Shown: positions 19,438 through 27,949, counted from the stretch's first letter. The stretch: 64,000 nucleotides of DNA from Streptomyces meridianus (GCF_023703325.1 NZ_JAMQGM010000023.1:1-64000), one strand, 5' to 3'. The notes: generated by a model not told the origin, from the letters alone. Program-made: numbers and translations.

Positions 19438-19995
19438 TCAGTCCTGGAACACCAGGGGACGCTCCCAGGCCTTCGACGGTGCGAAACCGCCCGCGAAGTT
19501 GTCCTCGACCCAGGCCTTCTCGTAGGCGTCCGGGTAGACGTTGTTGCACGCGGTCCCGGCGGAGGAACCGGACATCAGGCTGGAGCACGGACCGGGCTTC
19601 ATGTCGGGCAGACCGAGTATGTGGCCGAGTTCGTGCGACGCGATGCGCACCCAGTTGTAGTCCGCCGCCTCGCGGCCCATGTAGACGGTGCCGTTGCCGA
19701 GGCTCGTGGTGACGGCCCGCGGCCAGCCGTCGTCGGCGACGATGCGGATGTTGGGCGTCTCTCCCGCCTGGGCGGGGCGCAGTTGGACGTTGGTCACACT
19801 GCTGTTCCACACCGCCGCGCCGTCGTCGACGGCGTCGTGGAACTCGGCGGACGCACTGGCGTCGTACGTCAGGACGCGTCCGGCGAGGGGCTGCTCCGGC
19901 GCTGCGGCGGCAGCAGATTGACTGCCCGTCAGCGCCACGGCGCCCACCACCATCAGGCTCGCGAAGAACGCGCGCACGGCTCTGCCTGTCAACAC
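19438..19995 (-). CDS. snpA: Snapalysin-type secreted zinc metalloprotease
   Basis: 185 residues. Signal peptide about residues 1-31 (basic RAVRAF, then SLMVVGAVALTG, then an alanine run). The mature part is a small neutral protease of the M7 family. The zinc motif HELGHILGLPD is at residues 121-131, with the third ligand Asp typical of snapalysins. A conserved Cys pair (GPCSSLMSG, TACNNVYP) forms the family disulfide. GTG 19995 is supported by GAGGAG seven bases upstream. Snapalysin genes usually have a divergent LysR activator; here no regulator gene is adjacent. Confidence 0.93.
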   Translation of the reverse strand: MLTGRAVRAFFASLMVVGAVALTGSQSAAAAAPEQPLAGRVLTYDASASAEFHDAVDDGAAVWNSSVTNVQLRPAQAGETPNIRIVADDGWPRAVTTSLGNGTVYMGREAADYNWVRIASHELGHILGLPDMKPGPCSSLMSGSSAGTACNNVYPDAYEKAWVEDNFAGGFAPSKAWERPLVFQD

Positions 19996-20451
19996 ATCGG
20001 CCTCCTCGTGGGGGAAAGGAATCTGGCGACGCCCCAGAATGACACCATGAACATGACATGGGTAGAGGACCCCGCGATGCTTTCGGGCCCACCCGGCGGA
20101 TGAAGGGGGCTGGTCTTCCGACCCGCCGACGTCCGCTTTTCATGCATGTGTTGACGTCGGATGCCCCGCTTCCCAGCTCACCGCAATGTTCGGGATGCGG
20201 AATGCGGGACGCATACGGGAGTCGAGCCATTGCGCGAGCCGACCGTCCCGGAAGAGCCCGGCAAGCGGCAACGTGAGGCAGGTGTCCGGCCCGGGGCGGC
20301 GCGCAGGCCGCGCCGGGCCCCCTCCGGACCAGGGCGCCCGCATGGAGCCGCCCGAGGCCGGCCGCCCGAACAGCCGCACCCACGCTGCCGTGCTCGCCCG
20401 GTGACCTTACGTTGCGATCAGGAAGCCCCCGGCTCGGTACGGAGGGATCTC
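19996..20451. other. Intergenic region, 456 bp, no gene seen
   Basis: Lies between the divergent snapalysin and polysaccharide deacetylase genes. No frame with a recognisable product. It contains an inverted repeat CCGACGTC (20126-20133) / GACGTCGG (20153-20160) around an AT-rich centre, and a local base composition less GC-rich than neighbours, consistent with promoters. Confidence 0.45.
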
Positions 20452-21171
20452 GTGACGATGCGGACAGCAGCGTTCCTGGCGCTCGCCTCGTTCCTCGCGC
20501 TGGGCGTGAACCCGACCGACAGCACGGAGGCCGGTGCCGCCGCCGAGGACTACTCGGCCTCCCGCTGCGGCAACACCTCCGGCCGGGTGCTGCTGACGTT
20601 CGACGACTGGGGCTACAGCGACCCGTACCGAGCCACGGCCGTCGGCGAGTACCTGCGGTCCCGCGGGATCCGGGCGGCGTACTTCCTCGTCAACGAGTTC
20701 GCGCAGGAGCACGACGACATCGTCCGGGAGCTGCGCGGACAGGGCCACTGGGTGGCCAACCACAGCTACTCGCATCCGCACCTGACGCGGCTCACCGACG
20801 ACGGCGCCCGCCAGGAGATCGAGGGCGGAATCCGTTCGACCCTGCTGCGCCCGCCGTACGGGGACTACGGACCGCGCGAGGAGACCATGGCCGCGGACCT
20901 CGGGATGCGCATCTGCACCTGGACGCTCGACACCCTGGACTGGGAGGTCACCGGGGACGGCTACCGCTCGGCCGAGAGCATCCGGGCGATCGTGCGCGAC
21001 GCCCCCGCCTCCGAGAAGGCCGGAGGGGTCGTCCTCGGGCACCTCGAGTACCACTTCCCGGACGCCGTCGGAGGCATCATCGACGATCTGCACGCCCAGG
21101 GCTACCTGTTCTGCCGCAACAGCGGTCCCGTGGACGAGAGCGTGCCGTTCCCGCTCGACTGCGGTGAGTGA
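20452..21171 (+). CDS. Secreted polysaccharide deacetylase (NodB domain)
   Basis: 239 residues with a signal peptide (MTMRTAAFLALASFLALG). NodB homology domain motifs: TFDDWGYS (catalytic base Asp and metal Asp), HSYSHPHL (metal His pair HSxxH), RPPYGDYG, and GHLEYH (catalytic His). A carbohydrate esterase family 4 enzyme removing N-acetyl (or O-acetyl) groups from peptidoglycan or chitin-like glycans outside the cell. GTG 20452 is preferred because GGAGG is six bases upstream; the ATG at 20458 would be 12 away. Paired cysteines near both ends may form a disulfide. Confidence 0.9.
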   Translation: MTMRTAAFLALASFLALGVNPTDSTEAGAAAEDYSASRCGNTSGRVLLTFDDWGYSDPYRATAVGEYLRSRGIRAAYFLVNEFAQEHDDIVRELRGQGHWVANHSYSHPHLTRLTDDGARQEIEGGIRSTLLRPPYGDYGPREETMAADLGMRICTWTLDTLDWEVTGDGYRSAESIRAIVRDAPASEKAGGVVLGHLEYHFPDAVGGIIDDLHAQGYLFCRNSGPVDESVPFPLDCGE

Positions 21172-21298
21172 GCTGCGACCGGACTGCCCCCCTCCGCAGG
21201 TCGCCGGTCACACGCCGGCCGTGGGCCGGTGATCAAGTTGCCGCTGCCGGGGCCCGGGTGTGACCTGAGGTGAGGGGAGCGTCGAGAGGAGCGCCGGG

Positions 21299-21685
21299 AT
21301 GAACGCACATGCTGCCGTGCGGCCGCACCGGGTACGTCTGCACGCCGAGATCACGATCCCGGTCCTCGCCGGCCTGGCGTTCGGCGCATACGCGGGGTGG
21401 CTCGACCGCAACGGGGGCGCCGCGACCCACAGCGCGATCATTCTGGGCGTGGTGGGTGCGGCCGTCGCGGGCGTGCTCGCCTTCGGCATCGGCAGGGTTC
21501 AGGCGTCCCTGCCCCGCGAACAGGTGGCCACCCTGTACGCCGCCCTGTTCGGCAGCGCGGTCGGCTATCTGAACAGCCTGTGCGGGGCGAACACCTGGCT
21601 CAAGGCGTCGTTCATCGGCTTCTTCGTCGGGGCCGGCATGTTCCTCGTCGCGAACTATCTGCTCCTCTACCACCGCAAGGACTGA
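21299..21685 (+). CDS. Small four-helix membrane protein of unknown function
   Basis: 128 residues with hydrophobic segments at about 20-35, 45-65, 78-95 and 105-122; loops are short and the C-terminus is YHRKD. No known motif. ATG 21299 is preceded by GAGAGGAG. It stands alone between the deacetylase and the convergent L,D-transpeptidase, so neighbours hint at cell-envelope work but nothing firmer. Confidence 0.7.
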   Translation: MNAHAAVRPHRVRLHAEITIPVLAGLAFGAYAGWLDRNGGAATHSAIILGVVGAAVAGVLAFGIGRVQASLPREQVATLYAALFGSAVGYLNSLCGANTWLKASFIGFFVGAGMFLVANYLLLYHRKD

Positions 21686-21744
21686 GTGCGGCCCGCGTCG
21701 CTCCGCGCCCCGGCGACCGAGCCGGGGCGCGGTCCGCACGAACG

Positions 21745-21788
21745 ACGGCGGCGGCCGGCACCCGCGAAGGGTGGCCGGCCACCGCCGT
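21745..21788. terminator. Hairpin between convergent membrane protein and L,D-transpeptidase genes
   Basis: Long imperfect stem: 21745-21759 pairs with 21774-21788 (one mismatch), and an inner CACCC/GGGTG extension closes on a GCGAA loop. Confidence 0.7.
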
Positions 21789-21809
21789 TGCCGGACGAGA
21801 GTGCGCCGG

Positions 21810-23069
21810 TCAGCTGAGCGCGCTGCCCGCGACCCACTTGTCCCAGGTCATGTTCCAGCCGTTGAGACCGTTGTCGGGCTGGATCTGCTTGTCCGGCGAG
21901 TTCTTCACCACGACCACGTCGCCGATGAGCGAGTTCTCGTAGAACCAGGCGCCCGCCTGCTTCGCGTCGTCGCCGCCCTTCTTGTCGTTCAGGCCGACGC
22001 AGCCGTGACTGGTGTTGACGTTGCCGAAGACCGAGTCGTCGCCCCAGTAGTTGCCGTGGATGAAGGTGCCGGAGGTGGACAGCCGCATGGCGTGCGGCAC
22101 GTCCTTGATGTCGTACTCGCCCTTGCCGTTCTTCTTCTTGAAGCCGACGGTCGAGCCGTCCATCCGGGTCTCCTTGAACTTCTCGGAGATCACCATCTGG
22201 CCGTTGTAGGTGGGGTTCTCCGGGCTGCCGGCGGAGATCGGGATGGTCTTGATCGTCTTGCCGTCGCGGGTGACGGTCATCTTCTTGCTCTTGGTGTCGA
22301 CGGTGCTGACCTGGTTGCGCCCGACCTTGAAGGTCACCGTCTTGTCCTGCACGCCCTTGACGCCGGGGGCGCCCTCGACACCGTCGAGGTCGAGCTTCAG
22401 CGTGACGGTGGAGCCGGCTTGCCAGTAGCTCTGCGGACGCAGGTCGAGACGGGTGTCGTTGAACCAGTGGCCGACGGCCTGCTGACCGCTGGTCGAGGAG
22501 ACCTTGATCCGCCGCTCGATGTCGGCCTTGTTCGTGATCGCCTTGTCGAAACGGATCGACACCGGCATGCCGACGCCGACGGTCGAACCGTCCTCCGGCG
22601 TGAAGTTGCCGATGAAGCTGTTCGCGGGGGAGACGGTCGTCAGCTTCGAGTTCTCGGTGGCGCCCCGCCCCTTCGCGTCCTCGGCCTTGGCCGTGATCGC
22701 GTACTTGGTGGCGCGCTGCAGCTGGCCCTGGGGCTTCCAGGACTTGCCGTCGGCCGCCATCGTGCCGGGCACCTCGGCCCCGCTCGCCACGGCGGTCATC
22801 CTGACGTCGGTGAGCTTTCCGCCGGTGACAGCGACCCGGACGTCGTTGTTGATGCCCGCGTTGTTCGCACCGTCCTCCGGTGTGATCTTTATTCGGGCGT
22901 CGGAGGCGTCCTCGGCGACCGCCTTGTCGACCTGGGCCTGTGACTTGGCGTGGCCGTTGCCGGCACCGGCCTTGCCACCGGCGTCGTCACCGCAAGCGGC
23001 GAGCGTCAGCACACCGCCGAGCAGCGCCGCTACGGCCACCAGGCCCTTGCGTCGCTTACCGTCCGTCAT
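21810..23069 (-). CDS. L,D-transpeptidase lipoprotein with Ig-like domains
   Basis: About 419 residues. Lipobox LAAC places the lipidated Cys at residue 26. Two Ig-like domains of the mycobacterial LdtMt type follow (first from about residue 60, ITPEDGANNAGI; second from about 140, FTPEDGSTVGVGMPVSI). The YkuD catalytic domain comes next, with HGNYW and SHGCVGL; catalytic Cys357. Forms 3-3 cross-links in peptidoglycan at the outer face of the membrane. ATG 23069 has GGAGAAG eight bases upstream; the ATG at 23084 lacks a site. Divergent from the LAXTG protein gene. Confidence 0.92.
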   Translation of the reverse strand: MTDGKRRKGLVAVAALLGGVLTLAACGDDAGGKAGAGNGHAKSQAQVDKAVAEDASDARIKITPEDGANNAGINNDVRVAVTGGKLTDVRMTAVASGAEVPGTMAADGKSWKPQGQLQRATKYAITAKAEDAKGRGATENSKLTTVSPANSFIGNFTPEDGSTVGVGMPVSIRFDKAITNKADIERRIKVSSTSGQQAVGHWFNDTRLDLRPQSYWQAGSTVTLKLDLDGVEGAPGVKGVQDKTVTFKVGRNQVSTVDTKSKKMTVTRDGKTIKTIPISAGSPENPTYNGQMVISEKFKETRMDGSTVGFKKKNGKGEYDIKDVPHAMRLSTSGTFIHGNYWGDDSVFGNVNTSHGCVGLNDKKGGDDAKQAGAWFYENSLIGDVVVVKNSPDKQIQPDNGLNGWNMTWDKWVAGSALS

Positions 23070-23370
23070 CACACGCTTCTCCATTGCTACGGAAATCGCT
23101 GAATCCCCCGACCGGGACATGGGGCACACACTTCACCCAGTCACCTACTGAAGAACACCTCGGCGTGCCCGTCGGTTCCCGGACCGATCGAAAATGTGGG
23201 CCAGGACACGTTCGGAGCGCCCCGAGGAGCGATCGGGAAGCGGTCGCGATGCGCCGCCGCCCGGCTCTCCGGGGGCCCTGTCGTCATCGTTGACAAGCCC
23301 ACGGGACGCTGGTTCCCGCCCTCGCGAGGATCAGTCCCGACCGCCCCCGTCTCCGGGGTCGCATATGCAC

Positions 23371-23393
23371 GATGTCCATCGATAGTGGACATC
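23371..23393. promoter_or_regulatory. Perfect inverted repeat in the long envelope-gene promoter region
   Basis: GATGTCCA (23371-23378) / TGGACATC (23386-23393) around TCGATAG. It lies in the 588-bp non-coding region (23070-23657) between the L,D-transpeptidase and the sortase-substrate gene. Could be an operator or a hairpin. A weaker repeat TGACA-TG-TGTCA sits at 23596-23607, about 50 bases before the sortase-substrate start. No gene is seen in this region. Confidence 0.45.
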
Positions 23394-23657
23394 TTTCCCG
23401 ACCAGAATGCCGTGAGATGCCGCTTTCGTGAACCCCCTCGGCGAAATCGGCCCGGCGACCGGCCGCCCGCCCCGAACCTGCCGGGCGGACCCCGGAGCGC
23501 TCGCGGGCGGCTTGCGACGACGGCGGGGGGCGCGCGCTCGCGCGAGGGGCGGACGCGAGGGCGGAAGGCTGCGGAACCCTGGCCTTCCGTACCCCTGACA
23601 TGTGTCACTAGCATTGCCACGCCTGCCAGTTCGCGATCTGCACAAGGGGTCCTTGAC

Positions 23658-23978
23658 GTGTCCGCACGCCGACCGCTGATGACTGCCGCCACCGCCGGAA
23701 TCCTGCTCTGCGGCCTCTGGTTCGTGCCCTCCGCGAACGCGAACCCGGGAGATCGAATACAGGTCGAACAGGCCCGGGCGCAGCCGGCCGGGCAGGGCGC
23801 GCAGACCGTCCCGGCAGGCGCGGAAGCGACCGGTGCCCGCACCGCCTCGCTCGCCGCGACCGGGAGCGTGGACACCACGCCCTATTTGGTGGGCGGCACG
23901 ACCTTCCTCGGCTTCGGCGCCATCCTGCTGGCGCACAGCGTCCGCCGCTCCCGCCGGGCCGTCCCGCAGCCGGTCTGA
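23658..23978 (+). CDS. Small cell-wall-anchored protein with LAXTG sortase signal
   Basis: 106 residues. N-terminal signal peptide (RRPLMTAATAGILLCGLWFVPSANA), then a 35-residue Gln/Ala/Gly-rich linker. The C-terminal sorting signal is LAATG at residues 65-69, with a hydrophobic helix (YLVGGTTFLGFGAILLAHSV) and a basic tail RRSRR. LAXTG is the motif used by Streptomyces class E sortases. The mature protein is therefore only about 40 residues, attached to peptidoglycan. Start GTG 23658 with AAGGGG upstream. No sortase gene is in the window. Confidence 0.75.
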   Translation: MSARRPLMTAATAGILLCGLWFVPSANANPGDRIQVEQARAQPAGQGAQTVPAGAEATGARTASLAATGSVDTTPYLVGGTTFLGFGAILLAHSVRRSRRAVPQPV

Positions 23979-24066
23979 CGTCACCTCAACCACCGTTGCC
24001 GGAAGGGCGATTCCACCGCGCCGGCACCGCGTCCGGCGCCGTCGGTCACGCTCCTGCCGCCGGCCC

Positions 24067-25611
24067 TCAGGCGAGTGGACCGGTCACGGACTCCGCCGCG
24101 GCCACCAGCCGGCCCGAGCGCACGAACGCCTCCGCGGCCGCCAGGTCGGGGGCGAGGAAGCGGTCGCCGCCCGGCCCCTCCACCCCGGCCGCGCGGACGG
24201 CCTCCAGCACCGCCCGACTCGCCGGAGCGGGCGTCAGGCCGTGCCGCAGCTCGATTCCCCGGGCGGCCGCGACGAGTTCGACCGCGATGACCCGGCACAG
24301 GCTGTCGACGGACGTGCGTAGCTTCCGCGCCGCGGACCAGCCCATCGACACATGGTCCTCCTGCATCGCGGAGGACGGGATCGAATCGACGGATGCCGGG
24401 ACCGCCAGCCGCTTCATCTCGCCGACCAGCGCGGCCTGCGTGTACTGGGCGATCATCAGTCCCGAGTCGACCCCCGGGTCGCCCGCGAGGAACGGCGGCA
24501 GGCCGTGCGAGCGGTTCTTGTCGAGCAGCCGGTCGGTGCGCCGCTCCGCTATCGAGGCGAGGTCGGCGGTGACCACGGACAGGAAGTCCAGCACGTAGGC
24601 GACGGGCGCGCCGTGGAAGTTGCCGTTCGACTCCACCCGTCCGTCGGGCAGGACGACCGGGTTGTCGACGGCGGCGGCGAGCTCCCGTTCGGCCACCAGC
24701 CGGGCGTGGGCGAGCGTGTCGCGGCCGGCACCGGCGACCTGTGGGGCGCAGCGGACCGAGTACGCGTCCTGGACCCGCGGCGCCTCGTCCTGGTGGTGCC
24801 CGGTCAGGCCGGAGCCCGCGAGGACGCGCAGCATGTTGTCGGCGCTGGCCGCCTGACCGGGGTGGGGGCGGATGGCGTGGAGCTCTGGCGCGAGGACGCG
24901 GTCGGTGCCGAGCAGGGCCTCGAGCGAGAGGGCCGCGGTGATGTCCGCGGAGGTGAGCAGTCGGGCGAGGTCCGCGCAGGCCATCACGAGCATGCCGAGC
25001 ATGCCGTCGGTGCCGTTCAGCAGGGCGAGGCCCTCCTTCTCGCGGAGGACGACCGGTTCGATGCCGTGCTGGGCGAGCAGCTCGCCGGCGGGCCGCACCA
25101 CGCCGTCGGGCCCTTGGGCGTCGCCCTCGCCCAGCAGCGTCAGCGCGCAGTGCGAGAGCGGCGCGAGGTCGCCGGAGCAGCCGAGCGAGCCGTACTCGTG
25201 CACGACCGGGGTGATGCCGGCGTTGAGCACAGCGGCCATGGTGCGGGCGACTTCGGGGCGGACTCCGGTGCGTCCGGAGGCGACCGTCTTGAGGCGCAGG
25301 AACATCAGCGCCCGGACCACCTCGCGCTCGACGCCCGGCCCCATGCCGGCGGCGTGCGAGCGGACGATGTTGCGCTGCAGCTGGGCCCGGAGTTCCGGGC
25401 CGATGTGGCGCACCGCGAGGGCGCCGAAGCCCGTCGAGACGCCGTAGACGGGCTCGGGCTTCGCGGCGAGGGCGTCGACCACCTTGCGGGATGCAGCGAG
25501 TGCCTCCAGGGCCTCGCCGGACAGCTCGACTCGTGCCTCTCCGCGTGCCACGGCGATGACGTCGTCCGCGACGGCGCCGGAAGTCCCCACCACCACAGTG
25601 TGCATATTCAT
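24067..25611 (-). CDS. hutH: Histidine ammonia-lyase
   Basis: Deaminates L-histidine to urocanate, the first step of histidine use. 514 residues, the usual length. The MIO cofactor triad is Cys-Ser-Gly at residues 145-147 (GSLGCSGDLAPL) instead of the common Ala-Ser-Gly; serine is the key residue and is kept. YGVSTGFG (residues 56-63), NGTDGM, QDAYSVRCAPQV and SIPSSAMQEDHVSMG are all present. ATG 25611, with AGGGTG upstream; an ATG two codons later is an alternative. The other hut genes are not adjacent, as is usual in Streptomyces. Confidence 0.95.
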   Translation of the reverse strand: MNMHTVVVGTSGAVADDVIAVARGEARVELSGEALEALAASRKVVDALAAKPEPVYGVSTGFGALAVRHIGPELRAQLQRNIVRSHAAGMGPGVEREVVRALMFLRLKTVASGRTGVRPEVARTMAAVLNAGITPVVHEYGSLGCSGDLAPLSHCALTLLGEGDAQGPDGVVRPAGELLAQHGIEPVVLREKEGLALLNGTDGMLGMLVMACADLARLLTSADITAALSLEALLGTDRVLAPELHAIRPHPGQAASADNMLRVLAGSGLTGHHQDEAPRVQDAYSVRCAPQVAGAGRDTLAHARLVAERELAAAVDNPVVLPDGRVESNGNFHGAPVAYVLDFLSVVTADLASIAERRTDRLLDKNRSHGLPPFLAGDPGVDSGLMIAQYTQAALVGEMKRLAVPASVDSIPSSAMQEDHVSMGWSAARKLRTSVDSLCRVIAVELVAAARGIELRHGLTPAPASRAVLEAVRAAGVEGPGGDRFLAPDLAAAEAFVRSGRLVAAAESVTGPLA

Positions 25612-25635
25612 ATTCAGTCACCCTAGAGAGTGAAT
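25612..25635. promoter_or_regulatory. Operator-like inverted repeat at the hutH start
   Basis: ATTCAGTC (25612-25619) / GAGTGAAT (25628-25635), 7 of 8 pairs matching with an 8-base spacer, immediately before the hutH ATG and spanning its ribosome site. A bound repressor, or a hairpin in the mRNA, would block hutH expression. Confidence 0.45.
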
Positions 25636-25729
25636 CCCTGAAAGTCATCACCGGCGCCGGCGACACGGACCGCGCCGGGTGGACCCGCGGTTCCCCGCGC
25701 TCCGGGCCGCTGCGTCCCCGCTGCGCCGT

Positions 25730-26887
25730 TCACCTGCGGAAGCGGCGGCGCTCGACCCCGTCACCGGGCGCCTCCCGGTCCACCAGGCGCAGCACGGGAT
25801 CGTCCGGGCCGCCCCGGCCGGCGACCACGGGCACCGGGGAACGCGCCGCCTTGGCCCGGTACTGCGCCGCGTCGGCGAGCCGGAACAGGCGCCGCGCCGA
25901 CCGCACGGTGCCGATCGGGTCCCCGGTGGACGCCACCCCGCAGGCCACTCCCTCCCCGAGGTCCAACTCGGCTGCCCTCCTGCACAGTTCACGTGCCACG
26001 GCCACCACGTCGTCCGCCGGGGGGCCGACGGCCAGCAGACAGAACTCGTCACCGCCGAGCCGGGCGACGAGCGCCCCCGGGAGCATCGCCCCGCAGAGCG
26101 AGAGCACGCAGCCGAACCGTTCCAGCAGCCGGTCACCCACCGCGTGCCCCCGGGTGTCGTTGACCCGCTTGAGCCCGTTGACGTCGGAGACGACCAGACT
26201 GACGACGGCGCCGCTGTCGCGGTGCTGCGTCAGAGCCTCGTCCAGCCGCACGTCGACGGCCCGGCGGTTGGCGAGCCCGGTCAGCGGGTCGGTGAAGGCC
26301 AGCCGGCGGGCCACCTCCAACTGCTCGGTCTGGGCGATGCCGACGGCCGTCACCGAGGCCAGGACGGCGGCGAAGTCGGCGTCCTGGCGCCCGAAGACGC
26401 GCAGGCCGGCCCGGCGTGCGACGTAGAGCTCTCCCCAGGCGCGCCCGTGGAGGACGATCGGTGCGACCACGCAGCATCCTCGGCCCCGGCGGCGCAGGGC
26501 GGCCACCCGGCTGTGGCAGTGCGGGCCCTCCTCGTCCGGGGCGGCCTCGGCCGTCTCCACCCAGGCGTTGGCCTCGCCGCCACCGGACCAGGTGTCGTGG
26601 CGGAACTCCGCGATCTCCGGGAAATCGTGCACCGGGTAGGTCTCGGACTCGGGGAACTCCTCCTCGTCCGGGGCGAGTTCGCCGACGTTCACCACCACCC
26701 GCAGCCGGCCCCGGTCGCGCTGCCAGGCGGAGACTGCGGCGAACGTGCCCTCCAGGGCGACCATCGCACGGGTGGCGGCGGCCCAGACCGCCTCCCGCCG
26801 GGAAGGCGCGGCGGCCATCGCCTGGGCCAGTTGCACCACGGCCCGCAGCCGCACATCGCCCTCGTCGCCCGCCACCGGTAGCCACAC
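25730..26887 (-). CDS. GAF-GGDEF protein, probable diguanylate cyclase
   Basis: 385 residues. A GAF-like sensory domain covers about residues 15-190. The GGDEF domain covers about 195-350, with FTDPLTGLANRR, SDVNGLKRVND and an intact GGDEF at 278-282. The catalytic site predicts synthesis of cyclic di-GMP from GTP, a signal controlling Streptomyces development. The RxxD inhibitory site that usually sits five residues before GGDEF is absent (LPGA here), so product inhibition should be weak. No transmembrane segment, hence cytosolic. No EAL or HD-GYP domain. The start at GTG 26887 is the only one with a reasonable position. Confidence 0.9.
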   Translation of the reverse strand: MWLPVAGDEGDVRLRAVVQLAQAMAAAPSRREAVWAAATRAMVALEGTFAAVSAWQRDRGRLRVVVNVGELAPDEEEFPESETYPVHDFPEIAEFRHDTWSGGGEANAWVETAEAAPDEEGPHCHSRVAALRRRGRGCCVVAPIVLHGRAWGELYVARRAGLRVFGRQDADFAAVLASVTAVGIAQTEQLEVARRLAFTDPLTGLANRRAVDVRLDEALTQHRDSGAVVSLVVSDVNGLKRVNDTRGHAVGDRLLERFGCVLSLCGAMLPGALVARLGGDEFCLLAVGPPADDVVAVARELCRRAAELDLGEGVACGVASTGDPIGTVRSARRLFRLADAAQYRAKAARSPVPVVAGRGGPDDPVLRLVDREAPGDGVERRRFRR

Positions 26888-26980
26888 CTCACGTTTCCCA
26901 CTCCGCGTGCCCGCACTGCACCCAGAGTAGGAACATTAGGCATGATTTGCCCTACTCACCCCGGTTGGGAAGGGGCGGGG

Positions 26981-27784
26981 TCATTCACCCGGCCAGTCCG
27001 GCGTCCGCTTCTCGTTGAACGCCGCAACGCCCTCGGCACGGTCCCCCGAGAAGGCCACGGTGCGCCAGGCGTTGTCCTCTACCTCGAGTCCGGCCCGCAG
27101 GTCCAGCCCGTGCCCGAGACGGAGCGCCCGCTTGGCGGCACGCAGGCCGACGGGCGAGTTCGCCGCGATCCGGCCGGCGAGTGCCAGGGCCTCGGCGGTG
27201 TCACCCCCCGCGTCGACGAGCAGATCGACGAGTCCCAAACGCTCGGCCTCCTCGGCCTCCACCCGCCGGGCGGTGAAGACGAGTTCCGCTGCCCGGGCGG
27301 CGCCCACGCGCCGCGGCAGGAGCTGCGTGCCACCCCCGCCGGGAATCACCCCGACGGACACCTCCGGCAGGCCGACCACGGCGGTGCGGTCCGCCACGAT
27401 CAGGTCGCACGACAGGGCGATCTCGAAACCGCCGCCGAGGGCGTAGCCGTGCACGGCCGCGACGGTGGGCATCGGCAGTTCCAGCACACCCGTGTACGCG
27501 GCCCTGGTCTGCGGACGCTGGCGGGCGAAGTCGGCGCCCGTGAAGGAATTGCGCTCCTTCAGGTCCGCGCCCACACAGAAGGCGCGCTCGTTGGTCGAGG
27601 TCACGACCACCGCACGCACGGTCCGGTCCGCGGAGAGGGCGTCGCACGCCTCGGCGAGGCAGCGGGCCAGCTCGGTGGAGACCGCGTTCATGGCCTTGGG
27701 ACGGTCCAGCGCCAGCTCCGCCACATGCGATCCGTGCCGCCGAACGGCGATCCACTCCCCGTAGCGCGTCTCGGTTCCGCTCAT
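26981..27784 (-). CDS. Enoyl-CoA hydratase/isomerase family protein
   Basis: 267-residue crotonase. CoA-binding and oxyanion-hole segments: CVGADLKERN and AVHGYALGGGFEIALSCDLIVA. The catalytic-position Glu residues are in GGGFEIAL and LPEVSVGVIPGGGGTQ, so a hydratase is likely. C-terminal NEKRTPDWPGE is typical. It adds water across trans-2-enoyl-CoA in fatty acid or branched-chain acid oxidation. ATG 27784 has GGAGGGA upstream. A perfect palindrome at 27806-27815 suggests TetR-type control. Confidence 0.93.
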   Translation of the reverse strand: MSGTETRYGEWIAVRRHGSHVAELALDRPKAMNAVSTELARCLAEACDALSADRTVRAVVVTSTNERAFCVGADLKERNSFTGADFARQRPQTRAAYTGVLELPMPTVAAVHGYALGGGFEIALSCDLIVADRTAVVGLPEVSVGVIPGGGGTQLLPRRVGAARAAELVFTARRVEAEEAERLGLVDLLVDAGGDTAEALALAGRIAANSPVGLRAAKRALRLGHGLDLRAGLEVEDNAWRTVAFSGDRAEGVAAFNEKRTPDWPGE

Positions 27785-27805
27785 CCCTGCGTCCCTCCCG
27801 TGGTT

Positions 27806-27815
27806 AACGATCGTT
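27806..27815. promoter_or_regulatory. TetR-type operator candidate
   Basis: Perfect 10-bp palindrome AACGATCGTT, 22-31 bases upstream of the enoyl-CoA hydratase ATG, in a locally AT-rich patch beginning GGTTAACG. Palindromes of this kind are bound by TetR-family repressors of acyl-CoA metabolism. Confidence 0.45.
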
Positions 27816-27949
27816 CAGCGGATCATCCCATCCGAAGGCTCGCCCGGCCAGAGCCGCAGGCGGGGCATGCAGCCGGGCCGAGGGACCCGGTGGGCACGGA
27901 CGGCAGTGCGGGGCGGACCCTTTCGGTCGCGGGCCGTGCGGTCCGCAGT

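Noticed and set aside
20126..20160. CCGACGTC/GACGTCGG repeat as a transcription terminator
   Set aside because: The 19-base loop and its place between divergent genes make termination unlikely; kept only as a possible operator.
24352..25626. 424-aa open frame antisense to hutH
   Set aside because: Shadow of hutH; no motif.
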